Shown piece after piece: positions 52,380-61,429 of a stretch of DNA of 64,000 nt (the stretch's first letter is position 1; each line of letters begins with the position of its first letter). Made by a program: the position numbers and the translations under genes. The notes under the pieces are model-generated. The model was not told where the DNA came from. It saw only the letters and a program-made list of their open reading frames with translations, and did no database searches. Source of the DNA: Pedobacter frigidisoli (GTDB lineage: Bacteria; Bacteroidota; Bacteroidia; Sphingobacteriales; Sphingobacteriaceae); the NCBI RefSeq assembly GCF_004331675.1, contig NZ_SJSN01000010.1:178668-242667 (forward strand). The letters run 5' to 3'.

Positions 52380-52908
52380 TTCTCGTTCCAATTATTTTGC
52401 TCGGGACACCTACTGCTATTGAGTAAGGCGGAATATTCTTGGAAACAACTGCGCCAGCTCCTATTACACATCCATCGCCAATCTCAACCCCACCCAAGAT
52501 TTTCACTCCTGCTCCGATCCACACATCATCGCCAATCTTAACAGGCAGCAAGATATCCCCTTGTGACCTTATATTCGTTCTCCTATCGGGAATGGTATGG
52601 TTTGAGCTTAAAATACAGGTATGCATAGCGATTAAGGTATTTTCTCCTATCTCAACATTTCCGTGCCCATAAATGACAACATACTCCCCTAGAAAGGTAT
52701 TTTGTTTTAGGTGTATTTTACCCCCATAGGATTTTAGAATGGCCCCTTGTGATATTTCACAATCATCCTCAATGATTACCTCCCCTTTTTTTCCATTGAG
52801 GAAGCCCCTGGACATAAACGATAATGGCTTTATCAAAACATTCTTGCCAACACTGATTCCTGCAATCTTAAAAATAATGGTATATAGAAAAGAAAAAAAC
52901 TTTAGCAT
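52372..52908 (-). CDS. Hexapeptide-repeat acetyltransferase
   Basis: A 178-residue left-handed beta-helix protein with imperfect I/V-G-x-x repeats, such as GHGNVEIGENTLIAMHTCIL and VKIGDDVWIGAGVKILGGVE. A conserved SNHTIP segment holds the catalytic-type histidine. It belongs to the maltose/WcaF-type sugar O-acetyltransferases. The first 25 residues are hydrophobic and may dock on the membrane. It should decorate the glycan repeat with an acetyl group. It overlaps the short gene upstream by 7 bp. Confidence 0.85.
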   Translation of the reverse strand: MLKFFSFLYTIIFKIAGISVGKNVLIKPLSFMSRGFLNGKKGEVIIEDDCEISQGAILKSYGGKIHLKQNTFLGEYVVIYGHGNVEIGENTLIAMHTCILSSNHTIPDRRTNIRSQGDILLPVKIGDDVWIGAGVKILGGVEIGDGCVIGAGAVVSKNIPPYSIAVGVPSKIIGTRND

Positions 52909-53219
52909 ATAAATTTCTCAAAAGTTTTAAACAAATGCGGATAGGGGGCCTCGCCCCCCTGCTTATTATTATTGCATTCTAAGTCCCAAAAAACATGAAA
53001 GTTTTTGAGGACATAGCGACAATGCTCGTCCGTCAGAAATGATCTCGAAAATCTGGTTTGTAGTAAATAAAAAGACAGACTGCAAGAGCCTGCCCGATCC
53101 CCGATTAAATATTTTGCATTAAGCATTCTAAATGTCTCTTTTGAGCAAAGTTTAGGTAAGGCTACTATCTCACTGTTGTAGATATTCAAGATAACTTCTG
53201 TATAGACCCTATTTCGCAT
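52902..53219 (-). CDS. Short hypothetical protein, possibly a gene remnant
   Basis: A 105-residue frame with an ATG start, overlapping the acetyltransferase start by 7 bp as if coupled. It has several cysteines (CSKETFRMLNAKYLIGDR and the C-terminal end) but no recognised domain and no signal peptide. It is shorter than any enzyme expected here and the neighbouring genes are all full-length, so it may be the decayed end of a glycosyltransferase. I assign no function. Confidence 0.4.
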   Translation of the reverse strand: MRNRVYTEVILNIYNSEIVALPKLCSKETFRMLNAKYLIGDRAGSCSLSFYLLQTRFSRSFLTDEHCRYVLKNFHVFWDLECNNNKQGGEAPYPHLFKTFEKFIC

Positions 53220-53327
53220 CGACTTCCCATTTCCCCTATTCCATAAGATGGATTTTTTTTTCGATATGTTAAATTCACGAATTATTGCTCTCTTTAAAAA
53301 AGTTATCGAATAAAATCATTAGGGTAA

Positions 53328-54257
53328 TCATTTTTTGAAGGCAAATGTCAAATGAAGCATTCTAAAGTAAATTCTCAATGTTCTGGGCAAAAATCGTTTG
53401 AAAAAAAACCACAATAAGCCATTTGTTAATGGAATTCTTACCCCACAGTCCTCACTCAATCTTAATGCGTTTTTTGCCTCTGTTAATTGGCCGGAAAGAA
53501 TTAGCATTGATGCAGTATTCTGTGCCTGTTGTCCAATTATTTTCCTTGTTTTTTTAAATTCGTATTTATGACAGTATGCTTGCAATAATCCTAACCTTGT
53601 TTTCCAACCAGCTGTCTGATCCGCACTCGCCGATGTTGCATATCTGATAGAATAGGAAAGGAATTCCTCTATCACATGAAATCTTGAACCAATTCCAGCA
53701 AGCCGAACGTGTAAATCGGCATCCTCCCAAACTCTGATGTCGGCATTAAATCCGTCAGCTCTAAAAAATTGATCTTTTTTATACAGACCATTAATCCCGC
53801 CAATCGGGTTTGCTATTGTATAACCTAGGGGATCGTTTGTTATTTCCTTATTGTTATATTTCCAACTTAGCGTGAGGTCGTTCGTTTGCGAATCATACCA
53901 ATTAACATTACACAATATAACCTCGAAATCATTAGACTCAGCTATTTTTGCTGTCTTATCTAGATATAGTGGATCAAGAAAATCATCGATATCATGAAAA
54001 TGAAACCAATTGGAGGAGCAGATCTCGGCCAGTTTGTTTCTGGCAAATCCTGGCCCGTTGTTCCTAGATCCACGTAAAACGGTATGGCCTTCGTCGATCA
54101 GGATCTTAAAGGTGTCATCCTCACTGGCATCATCATAAAATATTATTTCATCAAAAGGTTTAGCGAGTTTGGCAATATTCTCTAAAAATCCATGAATATA
54201 CGGAGCCGCATTATAACAGGGGACAAGCAGGGCATATTTATTATTATAATAACTCAC
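53328..54257 (-). CDS. Glycosyltransferase family 2
   Basis: A 309-residue protein with a GTG start. ALLVPCYNAAPYIHGFLENI opens the GT-A domain; DDASEDDTF (42-50) and HDIDDFLD (88-95) mark the nucleotide-sugar and metal sites. A C-terminal helical region follows. The start overlaps the upstream gene by 14 bp; a 108-bp gap follows downstream, the longest within this part of the locus. Confidence 0.84.
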   Translation of the reverse strand: MSYYNNKYALLVPCYNAAPYIHGFLENIAKLAKPFDEIIFYDDASEDDTFKILIDEGHTVLRGSRNNGPGFARNKLAEICSSNWFHFHDIDDFLDPLYLDKTAKIAESNDFEVILCNVNWYDSQTNDLTLSWKYNNKEITNDPLGYTIANPIGGINGLYKKDQFFRADGFNADIRVWEDADLHVRLAGIGSRFHVIEEFLSYSIRYATSASADQTAGWKTRLGLLQAYCHKYEFKKTRKIIGQQAQNTASMLILSGQLTEAKNALRLSEDCGVRIPLTNGLLWFFFKRFLPRTLRIYFRMLHLTFAFKK

Positions 54258-55470
54258 TCATTACCCTTTTAATCTTACTAAATACCTTTAAAAAAAAGTT
54301 TGGTTCTCTGCGCTCCCCCAATATCTTACCTATATTATTCTTTGGAAGCCGAATCTTTGATGGGACTTTTAAGTATTCCTGCTTGTTCTTGCCCCTTAGT
54401 ATGTCAAAGAGGCCGATCCAGTCGTCAACTACTTTATCAAAGGAATAACCCTTTTCAATATGATTTCTTGCATTTGTCGATATTCGTTCCCATTGTGCGG
54501 GGTTGGTTAGCAGGTACTCAATTTTTTTAACAAATTCCTCAATGTCCTCGACATATAACCCCGTAATATCGTCTATTATCAGCTCCTTAAGACCACTACT
54601 GGTCTTTTTACATAGCGGTACAACGCCAGCTGCCATAGCTTCAATCAGTGCAACCGGTAAGCCTTCGAAATCAGACATTAATGTAATTACATTTGCTTTT
54701 GGCAGCAGCTCTCGAATGGTCGTGTTTTCTACAATCCCCATAATGTGTATTTGATGAGGTAAGTTATAACTATCGACTATTTCCCTTACGCGGTCAGAGT
54801 CGGGACCTGAGCCAAAAATATAAACCTCAACGTTAGGAAATCTATAGGCGGCCTCACACAGGCATTTGGTAACTATCGCTATGTTTTTTTGGACATTTGC
54901 CAGACGACCTACGTAAAAAATCCTAAAGGATTCGTTTTTGGTTAATCTACTAAATTGATTGAAGGGCGGCGTCCCGTATGGTATCTTCTTATTGCATGTA
55001 AATGCTGTATCCGATGGTAACATTTCGAATAAAGTCTCTGAGACTGCTACAGTCGAATTTATATAGTTTTTTTTGCTGTACAAAAACTCTTTTATGAGGG
55101 TATGATACTCCTGGTCATCGTTATTTATCACACCTATAGTGGGAATCCCCACAGGGTTAAGCCATTCAGCAGCATACCATGCTGGTAAAATATGATTTGC
55201 AACAAATATATCAGGCTTTTCGTTACTTACGTGCTTCAGGATCCAGGTGACCTGGCTTTCTAAATATCTATTGCTGCCAATTCTTTTGCATGGAATTCCC
55301 AGCTTTTTCAACATCGGGATTGTTGTGCAGTCTTCCTCGGAAACCCAGGAATCGTAAATAAGACTTATATCCACTCCATTTGATTTCAGAGAGGGAAGCA
55401 GGTTTAATAACCATGTGTTAATGCCATTAACTGCTGCTTTATCATCATAAGTACAAAATATCACTTTCAT
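54244..55470 (-). CDS. GT4-family glycosyltransferase
   Basis: A 408-residue GT-B protein. It begins MKVIFCTYDDKAAVNGINTW. The donor domain has FYVGRLANVQKN, VEVYIFGSGPDSDRVREIV and the EX7E motif DFEGLPVALIEAMAAGVVPL (about 275-295), all typical GT4 elements. It should use an NDP-sugar in the cytoplasm. It lies 16 bp after its upstream neighbour. Confidence 0.9.
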   Translation of the reverse strand: MKVIFCTYDDKAAVNGINTWLLNLLPSLKSNGVDISLIYDSWVSEEDCTTIPMLKKLGIPCKRIGSNRYLESQVTWILKHVSNEKPDIFVANHILPAWYAAEWLNPVGIPTIGVINNDDQEYHTLIKEFLYSKKNYINSTVAVSETLFEMLPSDTAFTCNKKIPYGTPPFNQFSRLTKNESFRIFYVGRLANVQKNIAIVTKCLCEAAYRFPNVEVYIFGSGPDSDRVREIVDSYNLPHQIHIMGIVENTTIRELLPKANVITLMSDFEGLPVALIEAMAAGVVPLCKKTSSGLKELIIDDITGLYVEDIEEFVKKIEYLLTNPAQWERISTNARNHIEKGYSFDKVVDDWIGLFDILRGKNKQEYLKVPSKIRLPKNNIGKILGERREPNFFLKVFSKIKRVMSELL

Positions 55471-55486
55471 ATGCTCGCTGAACTCA

Positions 55487-56440
55487 CTACCTAAGAAGAT
55501 TAATGAGTTTTAATAGGATCCGGTTTATAAAAACCATCCTGTCCCAGTTCGGGATGGGACCGTGTGCATCATTACTGCAGATTAACTTATGATCAATTCC
55601 CCATGCCTCGTCCATTGCAGGATTTGAGGTTTTCGCTGCGTCATGAACATTTGCCACTGCTAAGGGCTGCCTTATCAGTTTTTTTCTTGCTCCCTTAACC
55701 ATGCGCAACCACAACTCATAATCTAATGAACAACTCAACTTTTCCCAAATTGGTAGATGTATCCTTGCATCCCAAAAACAGGATGGTTGAGCAAGGGTGG
55801 GTATTCTGATGAAGTAATCTGAGATTAATAATGGCTTGATTAATTCATGTTTTCCATCTTTCGTATGAAAGTTATAAGCATAGCCATAGATAAAGCTAGC
55901 CTTAGTTGTGATGAATTTGGAGATAACCGTAAAGAAAGTGTCCCTTAAATAATAGTCATCGCTATTGATCCACGCATAATAGTTCCCGGATGCTATACTA
56001 AAGCCCATATTTATGGCCTGCCCCTGTCCATTATCCTTTTCACATTGCCAATAGCTGATAAAGGAAGAATATTTTTCCAGTATTTGGATGGTTTGATCGT
56101 TACTCCCTCCATCAATCACGATAAACTCTAGATTGGGATAATTCTGTAACAGGATGGATCTAATTGTCTCCTCAATAAACATTCCTTGGTTAAAGGAAGG
56201 GGTGACAATCGTTAGCTTAGGCCAATCTGCTCTACAATCGTAGATATTTGGGCTTACCTCTTCTGTCCACGGCCAGCCTTTCTTATCGCTTGCTATAAGG
56301 GGCAACTTGGATAAAAGGCCATAGTTATCAGTTTCTATCCGTTCCAGGGGCAGGATTGCACCCTCTTTGATCAATGTTGATCTGTAATGATCTAGATTTC
56401 CTAACTCAATACCCACTCGACATGTTTTATTTCTGGGCAA
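55487..56440 (-). CDS. Glycosyltransferase family 2 with N-terminal extension
   Basis: A 317-residue protein. The catalytic GT2 domain begins only at about residue 74 (PKLTIVTPSFNQG), with VIDGGSNDQ (108-116) and WINSDDYY (157-164). The preceding 70 residues are an extension without known domain. The start is TTG; GTG at codon 9 is an alternative. The donor is unknown. The start overlaps the methyltransferase by 14 bp. Confidence 0.82.
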   Translation of the reverse strand: MPRNKTCRVGIELGNLDHYRSTLIKEGAILPLERIETDNYGLLSKLPLIASDKKGWPWTEEVSPNIYDCRADWPKLTIVTPSFNQGMFIEETIRSILLQNYPNLEFIVIDGGSNDQTIQILEKYSSFISYWQCEKDNGQGQAINMGFSIASGNYYAWINSDDYYLRDTFFTVISKFITTKASFIYGYAYNFHTKDGKHELIKPLLISDYFIRIPTLAQPSCFWDARIHLPIWEKLSCSLDYELWLRMVKGARKKLIRQPLAVANVHDAAKTSNPAMDEAWGIDHKLICSNDAHGPIPNWDRMVFINRILLKLINLLR

Positions 56441-57143
56441 CTATGACATAGTTTAAGGTGTTGGTGTAATCTGGAACCTTTTTGTCCAAATAAGAGAAAA
56501 CCCTGTTAATTGTCTTGATACCGCCAAAAGCTTTAAATATTGTCCTTATGATCCTACCCTTAGTTCCTTTGATGTTTTTTACAGTTGGATACACAGCATG
56601 CATCAATGCCTGACCAGCTACTGCCCATTTGCCTCCATTTTCATTAATTTCAATATTCCTAAAGCCAGCCTTTTGCAATATGAATGTGAGGCCGTATTTT
56701 GTAAATCGGAAGAAGTCATATGGTTCCTCGTGTAGTGGCCAATACATCGGAGCGCTTATGATGAAGTACCCGTCCTTATTTAATAATCTATAGGCTTCAT
56801 CCACAAGTCCCTGATGATCTTCTACGTGCTCAAGGGTTTGCGTGCTCAATACCGTATCAAACGAGTTATCGGACAGGGGTATCTCGTTTGCGGGGCAAAT
56901 AAGATCCACACAATTGTCGCTTGATTGAATGATGTCACAGCCGGTATATCCTGTTATATATGGTAATATTGTCTTCTTATAGGGCATATTTCCACAACCA
57001 ATATCAAGGAGAGCTCCTGTTGCATAATTTTTTAACGCTTCAAACAATTTTTCATGTAAAAACTTATAATGCAAAAATAAGGAGTTATTGATATCAATAT
57101 CTATTTCGTAAAGCCTATCTAATTTTTCTTCTCTCTGATGCAT
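56427..57143 (-). CDS. Class I SAM-dependent methyltransferase
   Basis: A 238-residue methyltransferase with motif I, LLDIGCGN (45-52), and a DTVLSTQTLEHV segment (motif IV region), typical of the Methyltransf_11 family. In a glycan locus it probably methylates a sugar or caps the chain, ending its growth. It overlaps the downstream glycosyltransferase and is 6 bp from the DUF5672 gene. Confidence 0.82.
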   Translation of the reverse strand: MHQREEKLDRLYEIDIDINNSLFLHYKFLHEKLFEALKNYATGALLDIGCGNMPYKKTILPYITGYTGCDIIQSSDNCVDLICPANEIPLSDNSFDTVLSTQTLEHVEDHQGLVDEAYRLLNKDGYFIISAPMYWPLHEEPYDFFRFTKYGLTFILQKAGFRNIEINENGGKWAVAGQALMHAVYPTVKNIKGTKGRIIRTIFKAFGGIKTINRVFSYLDKKVPDYTNTLNYVIVAQK

Positions 57144-57149
57144 AATATG

Positions 57150-57899
57150 TTAGTAGGGGTTTTCGATAAACGGCTTCCAGACTGACCATTCATATTTCCT
57201 AAAGGCGTGGCAGCCAAAAGGCAGTTGGTTGTTTAGTTTTTTTAGGGATTTTTCTGGCTCAAGTTCAACTGCAAAACGGATTGCTATATCATCATCCGGT
57301 AAATTAAAAAGTGGGTGGAGGATATTTCCCCAATATTTGAAAAAACCATCCTCATTATTTATCCCCCATTTCTTAACACGGTGCTTCAAAAACCTCACTA
57401 ATAGATAACAGGATCTGGTTTTGCGTAGGGAAAGCCCTCCATTTCCAACATTACTTATTTTTCTCGTTATTCTAAGTGCACTGAAAAGATGCCTATAGTT
57501 TTTAAGAAATTGCAATTCGCCAGGTCTATTTTGATGCGGTAGGTTCGGAGCCCCAATAAAGTCATATTTTTGCTTACACCAATACAAAAGATCGTCTTTG
57601 AAAACAAATGCATCCAATTGGTGAATTAGGATATATCTATACTTAATAAATGTCTTATAAAAGATTGGTGATAGCATAAGATTGTTATAACCTGTGATAT
57701 CCTGAAAATAAAAATCGTCAAATCTTATTACTTGCGCCAGATCACTATTGGAAATATTGATGTACTCAGTGCAATCTAGGCTTTTGGGTGCAACAAAATA
57801 GATTTTGTAATGGTTTAGGATTTTTTGACATTGCCTAAGCGATAACACCTCGTCAGCATCTGGGACCCGTTTATAAACAGGGATTATGATAGAGACCAT
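57150..57899 (-). CDS. DUF5672 family protein, glycosyltransferase-like
   Basis: A 249-residue protein. The ATG at 57899 is chosen over a TTG six codons earlier that lies in the upstream gene. Landmarks are SIIIPVYKRVPDADEVLSLR at the N-terminus, ILIHQLDAFVF, YDFIGAPN, GNGGLSLRKTR and a DDDIAIRF-like acidic site, followed by FGCHAFRKYEW. These are typical of DUF5672, a family found in surface-glycan loci and thought to be a glycosyltransferase. The enzymatic activity has not been shown for most members. Confidence 0.75.
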   Translation of the reverse strand: MVSIIIPVYKRVPDADEVLSLRQCQKILNHYKIYFVAPKSLDCTEYINISNSDLAQVIRFDDFYFQDITGYNNLMLSPIFYKTFIKYRYILIHQLDAFVFKDDLLYWCKQKYDFIGAPNLPHQNRPGELQFLKNYRHLFSALRITRKISNVGNGGLSLRKTRSCYLLVRFLKHRVKKWGINNEDGFFKYWGNILHPLFNLPDDDIAIRFAVELEPEKSLKKLNNQLPFGCHAFRKYEWSVWKPFIENPY

Positions 57900-57904
57900 A
57901 TATT

Positions 57905-58834
57905 CTAGCGTTTCCAATAGCTGAGAATTGACAGTGTATATTTAATATTCGCCCTGATTTTCCAGAAAAGAGCTTGCCTCAATGGTGATACTATTGTATT
58001 AGATCTCTCAATACTGTCAGCCTTAATGTTTATAGAGACTTCTTCTGGATGGAAAATATTATTTAGCTTGTACTGTTTCATTCTTGATTGACTTGAGCGT
58101 TCATCAAAGGTATGGGTTGCGTCTGATCCGAATCCAATATTTGAGATCATATTCAACCAGGGCGTGACCGTTATACCTTTGTTTTTCCAGATCCAATACA
58201 TCCACTGATAGTCCCAGGCGTCGAGGCCCTCCGAAATTAGACCTAAATTATGTTTCCATTGTTGCTGCTCTCTGCGCGATTTGAAAGTTTGCTCGATAAC
58301 CGTATTACGCTCCTCCTTTGTTTCTGAGATCAGGTCTACATTGTACAAATCCCAAGCCCTTCTCCAACTGGCCCAGCCCCATACATGTACATATTTGGAG
58401 AAATAATAAGAATTCGAATCTAATGGCCTTGGCTGAAAACTACATCCATTTATCATCATAATGCGTTCATCATTCTGGAATTTGTGCAGGAGCGATTTGG
58501 TAAAGGAAAAAAAAGATTCATTTGGCAAACAATCGTCTTCCAATATTACGCCCAGTTCGTGATGCTTAAAGAACCAGCTGATTGCTAAGCTCACCGCTTT
58601 TTTACTTCCCAGGTTCTCAGAGCGAAAAAGGGTTCTCAATTCACAATCCCAATCTATTAGAGAAATTATATCTCTAGTCTCGGCGCAAAGCTGTTCATCC
58701 AGTCCGTTTAAATTTCGAGGTCCATCAGCAGCTACAAATAGATATTTGGGTTTCTGCTTTCTAATCTCCTCAAAAACTAGCTTTGTTTGGCTTGGACGGT
58801 TGAATATCAAGAATAATATAGGTATGTCGTACAC
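57905..58834 (-). CDS. Glycosyltransferase-like protein (nucleotide-diphospho-sugar fold)
   Basis: A 309-residue protein with a GTG start. It opens DIPILFLIFNRPSQTKLVFE, then VAADGPR (34-40) and the donor/metal site ILEDDCLPN (97-105). A VWGWASWRRAW stretch (about 152-162) is typical of the GT2-like family sometimes described as hemolytic-protein HlpA-like. It should act as a cytoplasmic glycosyltransferase; donor unknown. It ends 5 bp before the DUF5672 gene. Confidence 0.78.
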   Translation of the reverse strand: MYDIPILFLIFNRPSQTKLVFEEIRKQKPKYLFVAADGPRNLNGLDEQLCAETRDIISLIDWDCELRTLFRSENLGSKKAVSLAISWFFKHHELGVILEDDCLPNESFFSFTKSLLHKFQNDERIMMINGCSFQPRPLDSNSYYFSKYVHVWGWASWRRAWDLYNVDLISETKEERNTVIEQTFKSRREQQQWKHNLGLISEGLDAWDYQWMYWIWKNKGITVTPWLNMISNIGFGSDATHTFDERSSQSRMKQYKLNNIFHPEEVSINIKADSIERSNTIVSPLRQALFWKIRANIKYTLSILSYWKR

Positions 58835-58874
58835 GCTTTATATTTCTGGTAAATTATAACTTCTAACGTTGCTA

Positions 58875-59693
58875 TCAGTCGTGCCTAACGCAATAAATAT
58901 TGGCCATAAAATCCATATTGGAGAATATTTCCTTATCTATAAATGGATTTGGTTTATTAAATGCTTCTTTGATATAGTATCTAAAACCCGCATCTTTTAT
59001 ATATTTAAGTATTTCATCTAACCTTTGTGGCTCGTTCAAGAATGAATGATACTCTAAAAAAAGAAATTCAACTTTCCGTAATTCTTCAACTATATCAGGA
59101 ATAAGATCTATTTCGTGGCCCTCTATATCAATCTTTAAAAACGTAATAGCACCATGTTGCTGAAGAATTGTTTTTAAACGGATCGTCTTGACCTTTATGC
59201 TTTGGAAATTGTGCTTTCTGCCTAATTTTCCAGAATGCCCTCCCTCAACAATAAAGTCCAGAAAGCCATCAACATTTGATACAGCTTGGTTGAGACATGT
59301 GATATCATTCAGCTTGAAAGATTTGATGTTCTCTTGCATCGCATTGAATATCTTCGGATCTGGCTCGAATGCAATTATCTGGGCACCAGGATATTTATTT
59401 TTCAGGTAAATGGTTGCCAGGCCGATGTTTGCACCGCAGTCTATGATTAATGGTTTAGCTGTTTTAGTCTCAAAATTGTAAACCTTATCTTTAAAAATCT
59501 CAAAATAAGATCCGATAAATGTCACAGCGTCAACAATATGAAGTAAGTTGCCCATGAAGGTGATCTCAGCTTTCTCATAACGATTGAGTGCTGTTAACTT
59601 ATCCTGATCCTTATGAGAGATTTCCTTGATAATCAAGGGCCTTCTATAAATTTTTTTAAGCTGGTTCTTGACAATTGTCTTAAATGGTTTCAT
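58875..59693 (-). CDS. FkbM-family methyltransferase
   Basis: A 272-residue methyltransferase with motif I, IDCGANIGLATIYL (84-97), FEPDP (109-113) and the FkbM signature LKIDIEGHE (186-194). FkbM-type enzymes methylate hydroxyl groups, often on sugars of surface glycans. It lies between glycosyltransferase genes, which fits decoration of the same glycan. The next gene is 40 bp downstream. Confidence 0.87.
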   Translation of the reverse strand: MKPFKTIVKNQLKKIYRRPLIIKEISHKDQDKLTALNRYEKAEITFMGNLLHIVDAVTFIGSYFEIFKDKVYNFETKTAKPLIIDCGANIGLATIYLKNKYPGAQIIAFEPDPKIFNAMQENIKSFKLNDITCLNQAVSNVDGFLDFIVEGGHSGKLGRKHNFQSIKVKTIRLKTILQQHGAITFLKIDIEGHEIDLIPDIVEELRKVEFLFLEYHSFLNEPQRLDEILKYIKDAGFRYYIKEAFNKPNPFIDKEIFSNMDFMANIYCVRHD

Positions 59694-59706
59694 AACTTAA
59701 TAATTG

Positions 59707-60543
59707 TTAAGCTTGATTTTTTATTAGCGCCATCATCTTTAGTTTGAGGTAAGCGGATATACATATAGCCCTTTCAATTATGGTTAGACTACTTTGTGGA
59801 TTAAAAAAAGCCCTTTGGAGGTATAATCTTGCTGGTATAAAGGAATTTTCGAAAATCCGTAATTTGAAGTATCTATATAGAATTGACCCTCTCTCCTGAT
59901 GGAAGTATTGGTCTTCTGTTTTGGTACTGTAACCTCCAACAAAGAAATTAGCAATGGTAATTGGCACGTATTGGAACGAGACGTTGGCAAAACACCTTAA
60001 GTTAAACTCATAATCTGCGCCCACATTATATTTTATATCGAAACATCCCAATTGTTTGAAAATATTCCTATTGTAGAACATTGCCTGATGGCAGATATTT
60101 AAATTTAGGATTCGAGAAAGGTCATATTCTCCCGCAAATATTACCCCATCCAGGTTCCATTGATTTTTTCCGTTCATTAATACATTGCCGTATACAACAT
60201 CTGCCTTGCACTGAGTGATCAGCTGATTCATTCTGGTCAGGACATTACTATCGTAAAGGGTATCGTCACTACCTAGAAAATAAAGCCAAGCTCCTTTACT
60301 CATACCAATTCCTTTGTTCATTGCGTCATAAATTCCCTTATCATTCTCGTGAATGAAATTGATGTTTAGCCCTATTCCCCTATAGTGTTCAATTATTTCA
60401 TGGGTGCGATCAAATGAGCAGGCATCAACTATACAAATCTCATATTGCTCAAAGGTTTGTTTATAAAGGCTTTCCAAAGCATCGCCTAATGTCTTTTCTG
60501 AGTTATAGGTGGGGATAATAACTGAAAAAAATGTGTTAGGCAT
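59707..60543 (-). CDS. Glycosyltransferase family 2 (WcaA/PssE-type)
   Basis: A 278-residue protein. FFSVIIPTYNSEKTLGDALE opens the GT-A fold. HENDKGIYDAMNKGI (65-79) and FLGSDDTLYD (89-98) are signature strands of the colanic-acid WcaA/WcaE-type group, in which the SDD replaces the DxD. The donor is unknown. It overlaps the next upstream gene by 8 bp and is 13 bp from the FkbM gene. Confidence 0.87.
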   Translation of the reverse strand: MPNTFFSVIIPTYNSEKTLGDALESLYKQTFEQYEICIVDACSFDRTHEIIEHYRGIGLNINFIHENDKGIYDAMNKGIGMSKGAWLYFLGSDDTLYDSNVLTRMNQLITQCKADVVYGNVLMNGKNQWNLDGVIFAGEYDLSRILNLNICHQAMFYNRNIFKQLGCFDIKYNVGADYEFNLRCFANVSFQYVPITIANFFVGGYSTKTEDQYFHQERGSILYRYFKLRIFENSFIPARLYLQRAFFNPQSSLTIIERAICISAYLKLKMMALIKNQA

Positions 60544-61414
60544 TTTTCTTTGTGTGATGACTGATTAAAAAGTAGAAAACTCTCAAAAGATTTTTGAATT
60601 GCAATTGAAAGAGGTTTTCATGTGCAAAGGGTAATAGTATTTCGCTCTGTTTATATGGATAATATCCTTCGAATATTTTATTGACTAATACTCTTCTTGG
60701 AAGAATTAGTGAGTAGAAAGACTGATGATCATTTAGTAATTCTGTCATAAAGATGCGATCGAAGGTCATATTCATGCCTTTCTCTGACCTATTCCAAATA
60801 TAAATACATTTATCAGTGTAGACACCTTTGAACCCCCTTTGCATGACCCTTATCCAAAAATCTACATCTTGAACTGAATAGCTGTATTTCATTGAATAGC
60901 CACCAATAGCCTCCCAGGTTGCTTTTTTACAAGGACTAGTACCCAGTAATTTCCAGTTTGCTGCAAGCTTTTGAGAGTTAATGATTCCATTGGTGCAAAT
61001 ATCACTGCAAGATACCAACTTACTCTCTAATCCCTCATGGCTCTCAACTTGGTAATTTCCAAAAATAAAGTCAGCATCAGGGTTTGCAATGAAGCATTCA
61101 TTTATGTCGTCTAATGCTCCATCTGGTAAAATGTCATCTGCATCTATTGGAACAACATATGGTGAACTTGCATTTGAGAATCCGAGGTTTCTTGAATGAG
61201 ATAATCCCTCATTCTTTATGCTATATAAGACTTTCGCACGTGTGAATTTCGCTATCCTTTTCAAGAGTTTTCTCGTGAACACATTAGTAGAGAAATCATC
61301 TATGAGAATTATCTCAGTTTCATGGTAAATTTTATTCATCCGCAACGACCTTAAGGCAGTTATTAAACTTCTTTCCTCATTAAAAACACATATAATGGCT
61401 GTTAATTTGTACAT
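60536..61414 (-). CDS. Glycosyltransferase family 2
   Basis: A 292-residue protein. The domain starts LTAIICVFNEERSLITALRS, with an LIDDFS strand and metal-binding PIDADDILPDG (89-99). It follows the classic GT2 plan. A C-terminal helical part has SVQDVDFWIRVMQRGFKGVY, with the ED-like catalytic base region. It lies 15 bp after the upstream glycosyltransferase. Confidence 0.86.
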   Translation of the reverse strand: MYKLTAIICVFNEERSLITALRSLRMNKIYHETEIILIDDFSTNVFTRKLLKRIAKFTRAKVLYSIKNEGLSHSRNLGFSNASSPYVVPIDADDILPDGALDDINECFIANPDADFIFGNYQVESHEGLESKLVSCSDICTNGIINSQKLAANWKLLGTSPCKKATWEAIGGYSMKYSYSVQDVDFWIRVMQRGFKGVYTDKCIYIWNRSEKGMNMTFDRIFMTELLNDHQSFYSLILPRRVLVNKIFEGYYPYKQSEILLPFAHENLFQLQFKNLLRVFYFLISHHTKKNA

Positions 61415-61429
61415 GTAATTTTAGAATGC

